Assembly (NCBI RefSeq): GCF_013464485.1
Contig: NZ_RAUX01000019.1
Location: 9,233-73,232 of the forward strand
DNA from: Stenotrophomonas maltophilia
GTDB taxonomy: Bacteria; Pseudomonadota; Gammaproteobacteria; Xanthomonadales; Xanthomonadaceae
Direction of reading: 5' to 3'
DNA length: 64,000 nt
Positions 17,398 to 25,671 of this stretch are shown piece by piece; the first letter of the stretch is position 1; the number at the start of each line of letters is the position of its first letter. A model generated the notes under the pieces. The model was not told the origin of the DNA, searched no databases, and worked only from the letters and a program-made list of their open reading frames with translations. The position numbers and the translations under genes were made by a program.

Positions 17398-18303
17398 ATG
17401 AGCATTGCCAGCCTCTATCCCTTCAAGGTCGCACTACAGCCTCACACTGAAGCTCGGCCGCGTTTCAGCCTTACCTCGGACATCCTTTCCTTCAGGCGCT
17501 GCAGCAAGCAGTACGGAGCCTTCGGCAATGACGGCTTTGTAGCCGCTCGAGCAACCCAGGCATTCTTCGGGAGCGCGGTCCACCAAGTGCTGGACCTGTG
17601 CCACAAACATTACGCCGAGTCCGGAGGCAACTTGCCTACCGACAGCGATATTCAAGGCTACTTCACTGAAGTTCAGAATGCCCTCCGCTCGCATGGCGTC
17701 CGAGCCGCCTCGCATTCTGTTGCCGCACTGGCCTGCGAAGTCCTGAAGCGCTTCAACAAACTGGAGGGGCCAGATCTGTACCCAAGGGTAAAGGATACTG
17801 AGTTCCGCATTGAGACTGAGCGTCCCAACTACCTTCTGAGAGGCGTGGTTGACGTCCTGGCCACCGATCCAAACGACTCGCAGAATCCCGCGAAGATGGA
17901 GATCTGGGACTACAAGGGCTCAAGAGCGCCCAAGCTTTCAGATCCCAGGCTGAAGGAGTACAAGTGGCAGATGACGGTCTACGCTGAGCTCTTCAGGAAG
18001 AAGCATGGCGTCTACCCGAAGCAAGCGGTTCTGTACTTCCTCAATGAACTCGCGCCTGGTGCACAGCCAACTAAGAGACCTCTGCGAGCGACGCACACAC
18101 TGACATTCTTGCCTCAAGACGTTCAACAGGCTCTGAAAGAGTTCGACACGACTGCTGATGAGATCATTGATTGTCAGGAAAAACGGCAATGGCCAGATCC
18201 AGCCATCCCGCCCGGTGAAGAGACTTGCGACATCTGCGATCTAAGATGGAACTGCAAGTCGCCACCCACACCTTACAAGCGCCGCCTGCCTATTGTCACC
18301 TAA
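17398..18303 (+). CDS. PD-(D/E)XK nuclease with Cas4/AddB-like Fe-S cluster
   Basis: A 301-residue RecB/Cas4-superfamily nuclease. After SLTSDILSFRRCSKQYG (Cys35) come GSAVHQVLDLCH (the conserved His region), a PD-(D/E)XK core with FRIETERPNYLLRGVVDVL and WDYKGSRAP (catalytic D and K), then GEETCDICDLRWNCKSP. One N-terminal Cys plus three C-terminal Cys is the 4Fe-4S arrangement of Cas4 and AddB. There is no Cas gene or CRISPR nearby, so a Cas4 role in spacer acquisition is unlikely. It probably acts with the preceding helicase (10-nt gap, same operon). The start at 17398 is used because the longer frame overlaps the helicase gene. Confidence 0.87.
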   Translation: MSIASLYPFKVALQPHTEARPRFSLTSDILSFRRCSKQYGAFGNDGFVAARATQAFFGSAVHQVLDLCHKHYAESGGNLPTDSDIQGYFTEVQNALRSHGVRAASHSVAALACEVLKRFNKLEGPDLYPRVKDTEFRIETERPNYLLRGVVDVLATDPNDSQNPAKMEIWDYKGSRAPKLSDPRLKEYKWQMTVYAELFRKKHGVYPKQAVLYFLNELAPGAQPTKRPLRATHTLTFLPQDVQQALKEFDTTADEIIDCQEKRQWPDPAIPPGEETCDICDLRWNCKSPPTPYKRRLPIVT

Positions 18304-18958
18304 CGGGGCGAGTCTACTTGCGAAACCGCAGCATCCAGTAGTGCGCATGCAAGCAATCAGGATGAGGACATGCGCGTTCTGTGTGATGGCTGCAAGGAAG
18401 AGAGGGCGAGCTTCATTCCCATGTAGCAACTAGGCCCGTAGAGCAACACTCAAGCCCGCCGGCATCCTTTAGCAAAAGGGGGCCGCGGGCCTCGGGCCAC
18501 GTAAAGGTCCGCTGGCCAACTGTCTATAGCGAGACCAGCGCTGGTCGTTGGAAAGCCAGATCGCCGCCCCTACTGAGTGCCCCAAGCCAGCGCTTCGGCA
18601 ACTCAGCCACTGCCCCAGCCCTGGCAGATTCAGGTTGCCACTTCCCTATAGGGGAAGCTAGCGGCGAGCGGATCCAGTTCGCCCCGCACTCGCAGTGGTG
18701 CTTGAGAAATTCCAGCGCAATGGCTGCCACTTAACAAGCTAGGCACGACGACGCCTCACCCGCGATACACCCAACCTATCGCAACGGGAAGCTCCTCACT
18801 CTCACTCCAGTCCGTCGTTGAAGGGCTTCCCGGCCCCCGACTGGATCGTCCTTCATGGCAGCTAACTTTCATCAAGAAGACCGAAGCGTATGCTCAAGGT
18901 TTGAAATAACTGCATCGCGCCAAAGTTCTGACCCCATGCAGTTTTCAAAGAGGCCGGA
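18304..18958. other. 655-bp gap with a large inverted repeat before the dpd-like operon
   Basis: No gene supported. It ends with TTTGAAATAACTGCAT (18900-18915) and the inverse ATGCAGTTTTCAAA (18936-18949), one extra base in the left arm, just 9 bp before the ATG at 18959. The repeat could be an operator for the modification operon or, in mRNA, a hairpin close to the ribosome binding site (GAGGCCGGA). Confidence 0.5.
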
Positions 18959-19987
18959 ATGAGCAAAAATACCATCACCTGCTTGACTGCTTTTCACCGC
19001 CATGAGCTAATGGATCGCGCGCCCGAGCAATCGCGCGATGAACCTATGCAAGTCACTGAATCAAAAAGAAATGCTGTGAAAACCTGCGTGAGCTCAGTGG
19101 TTGTCCCATGCAGTTCCAGGAAGTCGAAACTGTCGGCTCCTGGGCTGAAGGCTGGGTCTGTAACTGCCGGTAGGCAGGCCACCGTGGCACGTCGATGGCG
19201 GGAAAAACTGCATGCAGCGACGCCGACCAGCCCCGCGAGAGATCTCTACCTGGGCACCTCACTCAAGCGTGCGTTGCGCGTGAGCCAGGATCTGGAGGTT
19301 CCCACTTGGATCATCTCTGCAGGGCTAGGGCTGGTGGGGTCTGCCAAGGCGGTACCGTCCTACGACCTGACCTTAGCGCCGGGAGCAAAGGCATCCATCA
19401 GCGATCGCGTCAATGACGTGTTCGCCCCTTCTGAGTGGTGGACCGAGCTTCAGAATGGCCCCTACGCCTGCGATCTAACTGACATCTCTGGGGACGACTC
19501 GCGTGGCCGGGTGCTCATCTGCCTGACCAGACCGTATGCCCAAATGATTGGCCCCGCGCTCGCGCAGTTGCCGGCGGCCCTGCTTGAGCGCCTGCGAATC
19601 TTCGGCCCGGGCATTGCTGCGCACCTACCAACCATAGTTCGCAGCCGCGTGATGCGGTATGACCAAAGGCTCGATTTGATCTCTCCTGGCATTCAACTTG
19701 ATGCAGGCGCAAGGGCCTTGGAGCACTTCGCCTCGCTCATCCGGGACGTCTTGCCTACGGATCCAAGTGATGATCAGCGCCTGATTGACCAAGCTCTGGC
19801 ACCTCTGAGCAGACCGAAGCCCATTGCGAGGGTTCGCATGGATGACATGGAGCTACGCGCCCACATTGCACCGTGGGCGGCAGATGGGCTGTCGGTCCAG
19901 GGGGCGCTTAGGCGCCTAAGAGACAACAGCCACATCTCCTGTGAACAGCGACGCTTTCAGCGTCTATATGACGAGGTCCGAGGATGA
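18959..19987 (+). CDS. DUF6884/ArcS-like PCSxxK-motif protein
   Basis: A 342-residue protein opening the deazaguanine operon. Residues near 48-55 read VVVPCSSRKSK, followed by ARDLYLGTSLKRALRVSQ and WIISAGLGLVGSAKAVPSYDLTL. This arrangement (Cys in PCSxxK, ARxLY, then SA..GLV...YDLTL) is that of DUF6884-type proteins. It also recalls the PCSxxKP domain next to the transglycosylase domain in archaeosine synthase ArcS/TgtA2. By position it may act on the deazaguanine base or its nitrile after insertion into DNA, a DpdC-like role; that is inference. The frame starts at an ATG with GAGGCCGG just before it; ATGs at codons 18 and 30 are alternatives. Its end overlaps the next gene by 4 nt (ATGA). 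Confidence 0.65.
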   Translation: MSKNTITCLTAFHRHELMDRAPEQSRDEPMQVTESKRNAVKTCVSSVVVPCSSRKSKLSAPGLKAGSVTAGRQATVARRWREKLHAATPTSPARDLYLGTSLKRALRVSQDLEVPTWIISAGLGLVGSAKAVPSYDLTLAPGAKASISDRVNDVFAPSEWWTELQNGPYACDLTDISGDDSRGRVLICLTRPYAQMIGPALAQLPAALLERLRIFGPGIAAHLPTIVRSRVMRYDQRLDLISPGIQLDAGARALEHFASLIRDVLPTDPSDDQRLIDQALAPLSRPKPIARVRMDDMELRAHIAPWAADGLSVQGALRRLRDNSHISCEQRRFQRLYDEVRG

Positions 19988-21111
19988 GCAAGCCAAACCC
20001 TGTCGCTATTCGAGCCGTACGCACCGAACAGGCGGGCATTGCCGTCTACGCTTTCTTCCTGCCCGGCTCCAAAGTACTGGAGATCGCTGACGTCTCACGT
20101 CTGGAGCGAACGAACGAGGGGCTGGAGGGCTTCCAGCGCGATGCCATTCAGAAGCATATCTCCGGCATGGTGGACTACCTCAACAGCGGTCCGGTACTGT
20201 TTCCGAATGCGATCCTCCTCGCCCTTTCGCCCCAGGCCTCCTTCAGCCGATCTCGCGGCCCAACTCCCAAAGAGTTGATTCCCTCGGGTGATGCAGGCGT
20301 ACTGCGCATTCCCATGCCTCGGGATGGCAGCAAATGCGCGTGGATCGTTGACGGACAGCAGCGTTCCACTGCCCTAGCAAGGGCTGCGGACAGCACTCTA
20401 CCCGTACCAGTGATTGCCTTCGTTTCGGACGATCTGCAGACCCAGCGGGAGCAGTTCATCCTCGTCAACAAGGCACGTCCGCTGCCCAAGAGGATGGTTG
20501 ACGAGTTGCTTCCAGAAGTTGACGCGCGCCGACTGCCTGCAGATATGGCCATGCGCCAGATCCCAAGCGCACTGGTGGAGCGATTGGATACAGACCCGGA
20601 GTCGCCTTTCCACGGTTTGATTCGAAGGACTTCCAGCAAAGGCCCAGGCCGAATCGTCACTGATTCGGCACTGGTAAGCATGCTTCAAAAGCAGATCAAC
20701 AATCCGCTGGGGGCTCTGGCCTCTTTCCGGTCGCTGGATGGAGGGAATACGGATCCTACGGCGATGTACTCGCAGATCCTGAGCTTCTGGAAGGCGGTCA
20801 AGCGCGCGTTCCCCAATGACTGGGGTCTTCCGCCCGAGCAAAGCCGACTCTTGCACAGCGCCGGCATCACTGCGCTAGGCGCACTGATGGATTACCTCAG
20901 CCCCCGCCTGTTGAACCGGAGCAATGAAGGCAGGTTCTATTCGAAGGTGCTTGAGGACATTGCGCCCCACTGCGCGTGGTCCGCTGGGCGGTGGCCAGAT
21001 ATGGACTGTGCCTGGAATCAGGTGGAAAGCACTGCCAAGGACATCAGGTTGCTGAGTGACCAGTTGATCCGACTCTCCCAACTCCACAACCTGAGGCACA
21101 TGGGTCAATGA
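19984..21111 (+). CDS. DGQHR/DndB-like protein 1 (DpdB-like)
   Basis: A 375-residue protein of the DGQHR (DndB/ParB-related) family. The signature reads IVDGQQRSTAL (Asp123), with QFILVNKARPLPKRMVDELLP further on and SAGITALGALMDYL near the C-terminus. The N-terminal half has FQRDAIQKHISGMVDYL typical of these proteins. DpdB, a related DndB-domain ATPase, is needed with DpdA to put preQ0 into DNA. It is translationally coupled on both sides by ATGA overlaps. A second, only distantly similar, DGQHR protein lies directly after dpdA, which is unusual. The two may form a heteromeric partner of the transglycosylase. Confidence 0.85.
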   Translation: MSKPNPVAIRAVRTEQAGIAVYAFFLPGSKVLEIADVSRLERTNEGLEGFQRDAIQKHISGMVDYLNSGPVLFPNAILLALSPQASFSRSRGPTPKELIPSGDAGVLRIPMPRDGSKCAWIVDGQQRSTALARAADSTLPVPVIAFVSDDLQTQREQFILVNKARPLPKRMVDELLPEVDARRLPADMAMRQIPSALVERLDTDPESPFHGLIRRTSSKGPGRIVTDSALVSMLQKQINNPLGALASFRSLDGGNTDPTAMYSQILSFWKAVKRAFPNDWGLPPEQSRLLHSAGITALGALMDYLSPRLLNRSNEGRFYSKVLEDIAPHCAWSAGRWPDMDCAWNQVESTAKDIRLLSDQLIRLSQLHNLRHMGQ

Positions 21112-22388
21112 AGTTCATCTATGCCGACGCACTGGACTTTGTTGATCCAGACTATGACTTTGCCAACGATCGCACCTCGGCGGGACGCGTCGTCCAGTGG
21201 GACGACGAGTATCCGCACGAGTTCCTGGAACGCTCCCCGTACGACGGAATCCTGGTCTCACGAGGGGTGGTCGGTGACATCCAGCATCAGGGCAAGTACA
21301 CCCTGCCTCAGATCATGCGCTTCAGGCGCGAGGGTGCCCGAAAGTTCCTTCGATACACGTTGGACAAGTATCCGGACAGCCTCCTGTTCGGCGATTGTGG
21401 CGCGTTCACGTATCGAGATCAGGCCGTACCACCCTACACACCTGCCGATACGATGGATTTCTACGCCGACGGTGGCTTTACCCATGGTTGTTCCGTTGAC
21501 CACATCATCTTTGATTTCGATGAGGGCTCTGGTCGCTCGCGGCAGGAGATGCCTCAAGAGACGCTTGATCGCTACGAACTGACGCTGCAACTTGCTTCTG
21601 AGTTCTATGCGGAGAGTAAGCGCGTGAAGGGCTTCGTGCCGATGGGGGTGATCCAGGGCTGGTCAGGTCCAAGCATGGGGCGCGCAGCTGCTGAGTTGGT
21701 CAAGATGGGCTACAGCTACTTGGCAGTAGGAGGCCTGGTCCCTCTTAAGGTACCTCAGATCCATGCTGCCTTGGCTGCTATCCGCAGCGCAATCCCGAGC
21801 CACGTCAAACTGCATCTTCTAGGATTCGGAAAGATCGAGAATCTTTCAGAGTTTGAGCAGTACGGAATAGCCAGCTTCGATACGACCTCGCCTCTTGTGC
21901 GAGCGTTCAAGGACGCAGTCAAGAACTACTTCTCTCGTGACTCGCAAGGTCAACTCAGCTACTACACCGCCATTCGGGTTCCCCAAGCCCGCGAGAACAA
22001 CAAGCTCAAAACAAAGGCACGCCGAGGCGTACTCAACCAGGAAGTTGCGATGCGCTTGGAGGCTGCCGCCCTCGACTCAGTTCGCACGTTCTCTAGTGGC
22101 AAGATGCCCATTGAGCCCGCACTGGATAACATCCTGGCCTACTGGAAGGCACTCAACTGGCGCGAGGACCATGACGAGGCGAGTCAGATGCGCGCCCTGG
22201 TCAAGCAGCGAGCGATCTACCACCGCACGCTGACCGAACAGCCCTGGACTAGATGCCAGTGCCGCGTCTGTTCTGAAGGGGGCGTTGAGACCCTTCTGTT
22301 CAGGAGCAGTAACCGCAACAAGCGCCGCGGCTTCCACAACCTTCATGTGTTCTACGAACACCTTCTCGCTCACAGGCTCGCAGTATGA
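21108..22388 (+). CDS. dpdA: DpdA-type DNA guanine transglycosylase
   Basis: A 426-residue member of the tRNA-guanine transglycosylase superfamily. FGDCGAFTYRD (Asp96) corresponds to the base-recognition Asp of TGT, and HLLGFGKIENLSEF followed by SFDTTSPLV (Asp258) to the nucleophile region. The C-terminal CQCRVC (383-388) with a His about 25 residues later is the structural zinc site. A housekeeping Tgt would have a DSGGFQ motif and clear tRNA-domain features, which are absent. Its place among DGQHR genes and queE-queD-queC points to DpdA, which swaps guanine in DNA for preQ0. Coupled by ATGA overlaps to the genes on both sides. Confidence 0.87.
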   Translation: MKFIYADALDFVDPDYDFANDRTSAGRVVQWDDEYPHEFLERSPYDGILVSRGVVGDIQHQGKYTLPQIMRFRREGARKFLRYTLDKYPDSLLFGDCGAFTYRDQAVPPYTPADTMDFYADGGFTHGCSVDHIIFDFDEGSGRSRQEMPQETLDRYELTLQLASEFYAESKRVKGFVPMGVIQGWSGPSMGRAAAELVKMGYSYLAVGGLVPLKVPQIHAALAAIRSAIPSHVKLHLLGFGKIENLSEFEQYGIASFDTTSPLVRAFKDAVKNYFSRDSQGQLSYYTAIRVPQARENNKLKTKARRGVLNQEVAMRLEAAALDSVRTFSSGKMPIEPALDNILAYWKALNWREDHDEASQMRALVKQRAIYHRTLTEQPWTRCQCRVCSEGGVETLLFRSSNRNKRRGFHNLHVFYEHLLAHRLAV

Positions 22389-23485
22389 CCAAGAAACTGA
22401 CCTTCAACGCAATCGCACCACAGCAGTCTCCGGATTCTCAGGTCGCCTTCTTCGTCGCAACCGCACAGCAGATCGACCAGATCGCAAGCATCAATCGACT
22501 TGCTCGTGACGAAAATGGTTTGCCGACCGGCTTCCAGCGGCCGCAGATTGCAAAGCACATTCGCGAGATCGGCGACTATTTGGCACGACCGGATGCCATC
22601 CTGGCCAATCCGATCGTGCTCGGGTTTGTTGCTGGCACTGGTGCGACCATCAAGACGGCCAAAGACGGTAGCAAGCAACTGATTGTGGACATCAGCAAGG
22701 GTGTTCCGGGACAGATTGTCGACGGCCAGCAGCGGTTTAGCGCGCTTCGGGAGATCGGTCGCGCAGACTTTCAGGTCCCGGTCTCGGCCTTCATCTGCAG
22801 CAGTCACGAAGAGCTCACCCAGCAGTTCATTCTGATCAACAACACCAAGCCCTTGAACAAGGGAATGATCTATGAACTTCTGCCCATCGCCAACCGGTCT
22901 GGCATGCCCTTCCGCCTGGACTCCCGCCGAGACGCATCGAGCCTTGTCGCGACGCTCAACTTCGGCAGAAGTTCGTCTTTGAAGGGAATGATCCGTGGAC
23001 AGACCACACCTCACGGTGTGATCCAGGACACCGTGATGCAGAAACTGATCATGAACTCGATGTCCGACGGTGCGCTGCGCATGTACCGAAATGACCAGAA
23101 GCTCATGCAGACCAAGGGCGCAGATCTCATCAGCGAGTACTTCCACGCAGTCAGCCATGTCTTCCACGATGCCTGGAAGGACCACACTCCTACAACTTCC
23201 CGCCTCATCCACAGTGTCGGCATCACTGCAATGGGCTTTGTGATGGAGTACCTGCACTCTGCGATTGGAGCGACCAAGCGCGAAGACTTCATCCAGCCAC
23301 TCACGGCACTTCGCTCGGTCACTGCGTGGACCGAAGGTGAGTGGGTTTTTGGTCCTGAGACACGTCGCTGGAACGGACTTCAGAAGGTTTCGGCCGACTG
23401 GAAGCTACTCTCGTTCTACTTGGTACAGAAGGTTCGGGAGTCGTTGGAAGCTCCGAACGGAGTTCCTGCACATGTACGCGGTTAA
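22385..23485 (+). CDS. DGQHR/DndB-like protein 2
   Basis: A 366-residue DGQHR-family protein: IVDGQQRFSAL (Asp113), QFILINNTKPLNKGMIYELLP, and HSVGITAMGFVMEYL near the C-terminus. The same blocks occur in the gene before dpdA, but the remaining sequence is quite different, so the duplication is old. It begins with an ATGA overlap with dpdA, and its last 14 nt overlap the queE start, so the whole unit is one operon. It may be the second half of a two-component DpdB. Confidence 0.83.
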   Translation: MTKKLTFNAIAPQQSPDSQVAFFVATAQQIDQIASINRLARDENGLPTGFQRPQIAKHIREIGDYLARPDAILANPIVLGFVAGTGATIKTAKDGSKQLIVDISKGVPGQIVDGQQRFSALREIGRADFQVPVSAFICSSHEELTQQFILINNTKPLNKGMIYELLPIANRSGMPFRLDSRRDASSLVATLNFGRSSSLKGMIRGQTTPHGVIQDTVMQKLIMNSMSDGALRMYRNDQKLMQTKGADLISEYFHAVSHVFHDAWKDHTPTTSRLIHSVGITAMGFVMEYLHSAIGATKREDFIQPLTALRSVTAWTEGEWVFGPETRRWNGLQKVSADWKLLSFYLVQKVRESLEAPNGVPAHVRG

Positions 23486-24104
23486 AGAGATCTTCTACAC
23501 CCTCCAGGGCGAAGGATTCCAAGCAGGTCGTCCTGCGGTGTTCTGTCGGTTCTCTGGATGCAACCTTTGGTCCGGCCGAGAGAAGGATCGCGCAACGTCT
23601 GCTTGCACTTTCTGCGACACCGACTTTGTCGGTGTCAATGGCCTCAATGGCGGGAAGTACCCAGACGATGGAAGCCTCCCTTACGTCATTGCTGATCTTT
23701 GGCCTCATCAGGAGACCGACAACCGCCTTGTTGTTTTCACAGGCGGCGAGCCTCTTCTACAGTTGGACGAGCCGCTACTACGTGCTCTACATGCTCTCGG
23801 CTTCAGATGCGCAGTTGAGTCTAACGGTACGATCCAGCCGCCTGCGGGCATCGATTGGCTGACTGTTAGCCCCAAAGGGACAGCTCCCCTAAAGATCAAG
23901 AGGGCCAACGAACTCAAGCTTGTCTTCCCTCAACCGGATGCCCCTCCAGAGGCATTCTCGGACTTCGTAGCCGACCAGTACTTCCTCCAGCCCATGGATG
24001 GGCCTGATCAAGCGGCAAATACACAGGCTGCCATTGAGTACTGCAAGGCTCACCCTAAGTGGAGGCTAAGCATGCAGACACACAAATATCTGGGCATACC
24101 ATGA
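23472..24104 (+). CDS. queE: 7-carboxy-7-deazaguanine synthase
   Basis: A radical SAM enzyme that converts 6-carboxytetrahydropterin into 7-carboxy-7-deazaguanine. The 210-residue protein starts MYAVKEIFYTLQGEGFQAGR, with the QueE-specific cluster motif C-X14-C-X2-C (in GCNLWSG... through SACTFCDTDF) instead of CX3CX2C. VFTGGEPLLQLDEPL is the GGEP motif that contacts SAM, and QPMDG lies towards the end. The start at 23472 overlaps the upstream gene by 14 nt and is chosen by homology. It supplies CDG for the island-borne preQ0 pathway, independent of the chromosomal queE for tRNA queuosine. Confidence 0.93.
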   Translation: MYAVKEIFYTLQGEGFQAGRPAVFCRFSGCNLWSGREKDRATSACTFCDTDFVGVNGLNGGKYPDDGSLPYVIADLWPHQETDNRLVVFTGGEPLLQLDEPLLRALHALGFRCAVESNGTIQPPAGIDWLTVSPKGTAPLKIKRANELKLVFPQPDAPPEAFSDFVADQYFLQPMDGPDQAANTQAAIEYCKAHPKWRLSMQTHKYLGIP

Positions 24105-24484
24105 GTGAGCCGATCTTCAACATCTGCAAAGAATTCCGCTTCGATGCAGCCCACCAACTCGATGCAGGGCCTGATGGCGATCCGCGCTATCGCCAAGTCC
24201 ACGGCCACTCCTACCAGGTTGAAGTGTGGGCCCGCGGCCCCCGGAATGATCGAGGCTGGGTGATCGATATGGGCGACTTCGAGCGCCGGATCGAACGGAC
24301 CAAATCCAAGATTGATCACGTCTTTCTGAATGAGATTGAGGGCATGGGTGCCCCCACGATGGAGAACATTGCCTACTTTGTCTGGCGCGACCTCTCTGAC
24401 CTTTCAGGCCTGCACAGGGTCGTCGTCAAGCGAGGCCAGAACGGCGAGTCCTGCGAATACATTGGAGAACATGATGGCGAATGA
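24101..24484 (+). CDS. queD: 6-carboxytetrahydropterin synthase-like protein
   Basis: A 127-residue T-fold enzyme that should make 6-carboxytetrahydropterin from dihydroneopterin triphosphate. Zinc ligands are visible as AAHQ (His18) and VHGHS (His34, His36). WVIDMGDF, KIDHVFLNEI and APTMENIAYFVW are the expected substrate-binding and Asp-His parts, and the C-terminal Glu lies in ESCEYIGE. The Cys that normally precedes HGH in QueD (KCGRLHGH type) is absent; PRYRQVHGH stands there. This may be a variant QueD or one with a different catalytic residue. ATGA overlap with queE; queC starts inside its last codons. No folE is present, so GTP cyclohydrolase must come from the host. Confidence 0.88.
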   Translation: MSEPIFNICKEFRFDAAHQLDAGPDGDPRYRQVHGHSYQVEVWARGPRNDRGWVIDMGDFERRIERTKSKIDHVFLNEIEGMGAPTMENIAYFVWRDLSDLSGLHRVVVKRGQNGESCEYIGEHDGE

Positions 24485-25211
24485 AGGCACCCCCGTCGGC
24501 AACGGCATTGATGAGCGCTCTGCACTGGTCGTGTTCTCCGGCGGCCAGGATTCGGCAACCTGTCTGGCTTGGGCGCTGGATCGGTTTGACCACGTTGAGA
24601 CGCTGGGCTTCAAGTACGGCCAAGTACACGATATTGAGATGACCGTTCGACAAGATGTTCGAACGGCCATTAGTGCCATCAGGCCCGAGTGGCAGGCGCG
24701 CCTGGGGCCGGACCACGTTCATGATGCGGGGATCATCGGACAGATCAGCCAGTCGGAGCTGACGGGCGCGAGCGAGACAAAGCTGCGAACTGCAGGATTG
24801 CCTGCCACGTTCGTCCCGGGCCGCAACTTGGTATTCCTCACCTTGGCGGCAGCCCTAGCCTACCGCCGCGGCGCCAAGCACATCATCACCGGTGTTTGTG
24901 AGACCGATTTTTCTGGCTATCCGGACTGTCGGGATGACACCATCAAGGCGGTCCAGTTAGCCGTGAACTTGGGTATGGACTCCCGATTTGTGGTTCATAC
25001 GCCCTTGATGTGGATCAACAAGGCGGAATCCTGGCTCATGGCCGAGAGGCTCGGGGGGCCCTCATTAGTTCGGGTCATCAACGAAAGGACGCACACGTGC
25101 TACGTGGGTGATCGGTCCATCCTGCACCCCTGGGGCTATGGCTGCGGCAAGTGCGACGCTTGCAAGCTCCGGGCTGCAGGATGGGATTCGTACAAGAGCA
25201 TTCAGGGCTAA
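24474..25211 (+). CDS. queC: 7-cyano-7-deazaguanine (preQ0) synthase
   Basis: An ATP-dependent ligase that turns 7-carboxy-7-deazaguanine and ammonia into preQ0, the base DpdA would insert. The 245-residue protein has the PP-loop SGGQDSATCLAWAL, PGRNLVFLTLAAALAYRRGA, CETDFSGYPDCRD and the zinc cluster HTCYVGD...GCGKCDACKLR. GGAG is spaced 6 nt from the ATG at 24474, better than the ATG at 24471. Last gene of the deazaguanine operon; it overlaps queD by 11 nt. A convergent hairpin lies about 280 bp downstream. Confidence 0.93.
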   Translation: MANEGTPVGNGIDERSALVVFSGGQDSATCLAWALDRFDHVETLGFKYGQVHDIEMTVRQDVRTAISAIRPEWQARLGPDHVHDAGIIGQISQSELTGASETKLRTAGLPATFVPGRNLVFLTLAAALAYRRGAKHIITGVCETDFSGYPDCRDDTIKAVQLAVNLGMDSRFVVHTPLMWINKAESWLMAERLGGPSLVRVINERTHTCYVGDRSILHPWGYGCGKCDACKLRAAGWDSYKSIQG

Positions 25212-25671
25212 CCCGGGCTGAGGTGCCCTCTTTCCGTCCGGAAGGTCACGGCGAGCCACATGCTGATCGTCGTCCTTCGACTTCCCCTCCGGAACAGTCG
25301 CAGCACGCGGCAGGCAAGTCGCCTGGCCGGGCGGACCTTCAGGGCCGAAGCAACGTGATCAACTGGATCGCTCAAAACTACCCCACCCTTTCTCCTGACT
25401 ATCCTCACTAAGGTCGGTGAACCAGCGGCTGGATAACCTGACAGGAGCGAGGTCCACTTAGGAGCCAGCCATTCTTTATCATCGACTGGCTGAAGGTTCC
25501 GATGTTCCGAAACGAACATCGGACCTTTTGGGGTCATGCCAAAGCGATATGCACAGGAACCCAGGGTGCGACTGGTGGATGTACGAGGTACTCCTCTGGA
25601 GCACTTGATTCACGCGACCGACGGATTCCCCCCCTCCTTCTGAGCTAGGTCCTGAGAGCGCCAGTTCGTCA
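25212..25671. other. Gap between convergent queC and DGQHR3 with hairpin terminator
   Basis: 460 bp with no gene supported. An inverted repeat AAGGTTCCGATGTTC (25493-25507) with GAACATCGGACCTTTT (25514-25529) is the likely shared terminator for the two convergent operons; the right arm ends in four T residues. Confidence 0.6.

Noticed and set aside
17398-18303. Cas4 of a CRISPR system
   Set aside because: No cas1, cas2 or repeats in the window; pairing with a UvrD helicase and dpd-like genes fits better.
21108-22388. Housekeeping tRNA-guanine transglycosylase (Tgt)
   Set aside because: Motifs deviate from Tgt (FGDCGAF instead of SDSGGFQ), it is shorter at key places and is surrounded by DGQHR genes.
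24474-25211. QatC of a Qat defence system
   Set aside because: queE and queD are present with dpdA, so a true preQ0 pathway is simpler; qatA/B/D genes are not seen.
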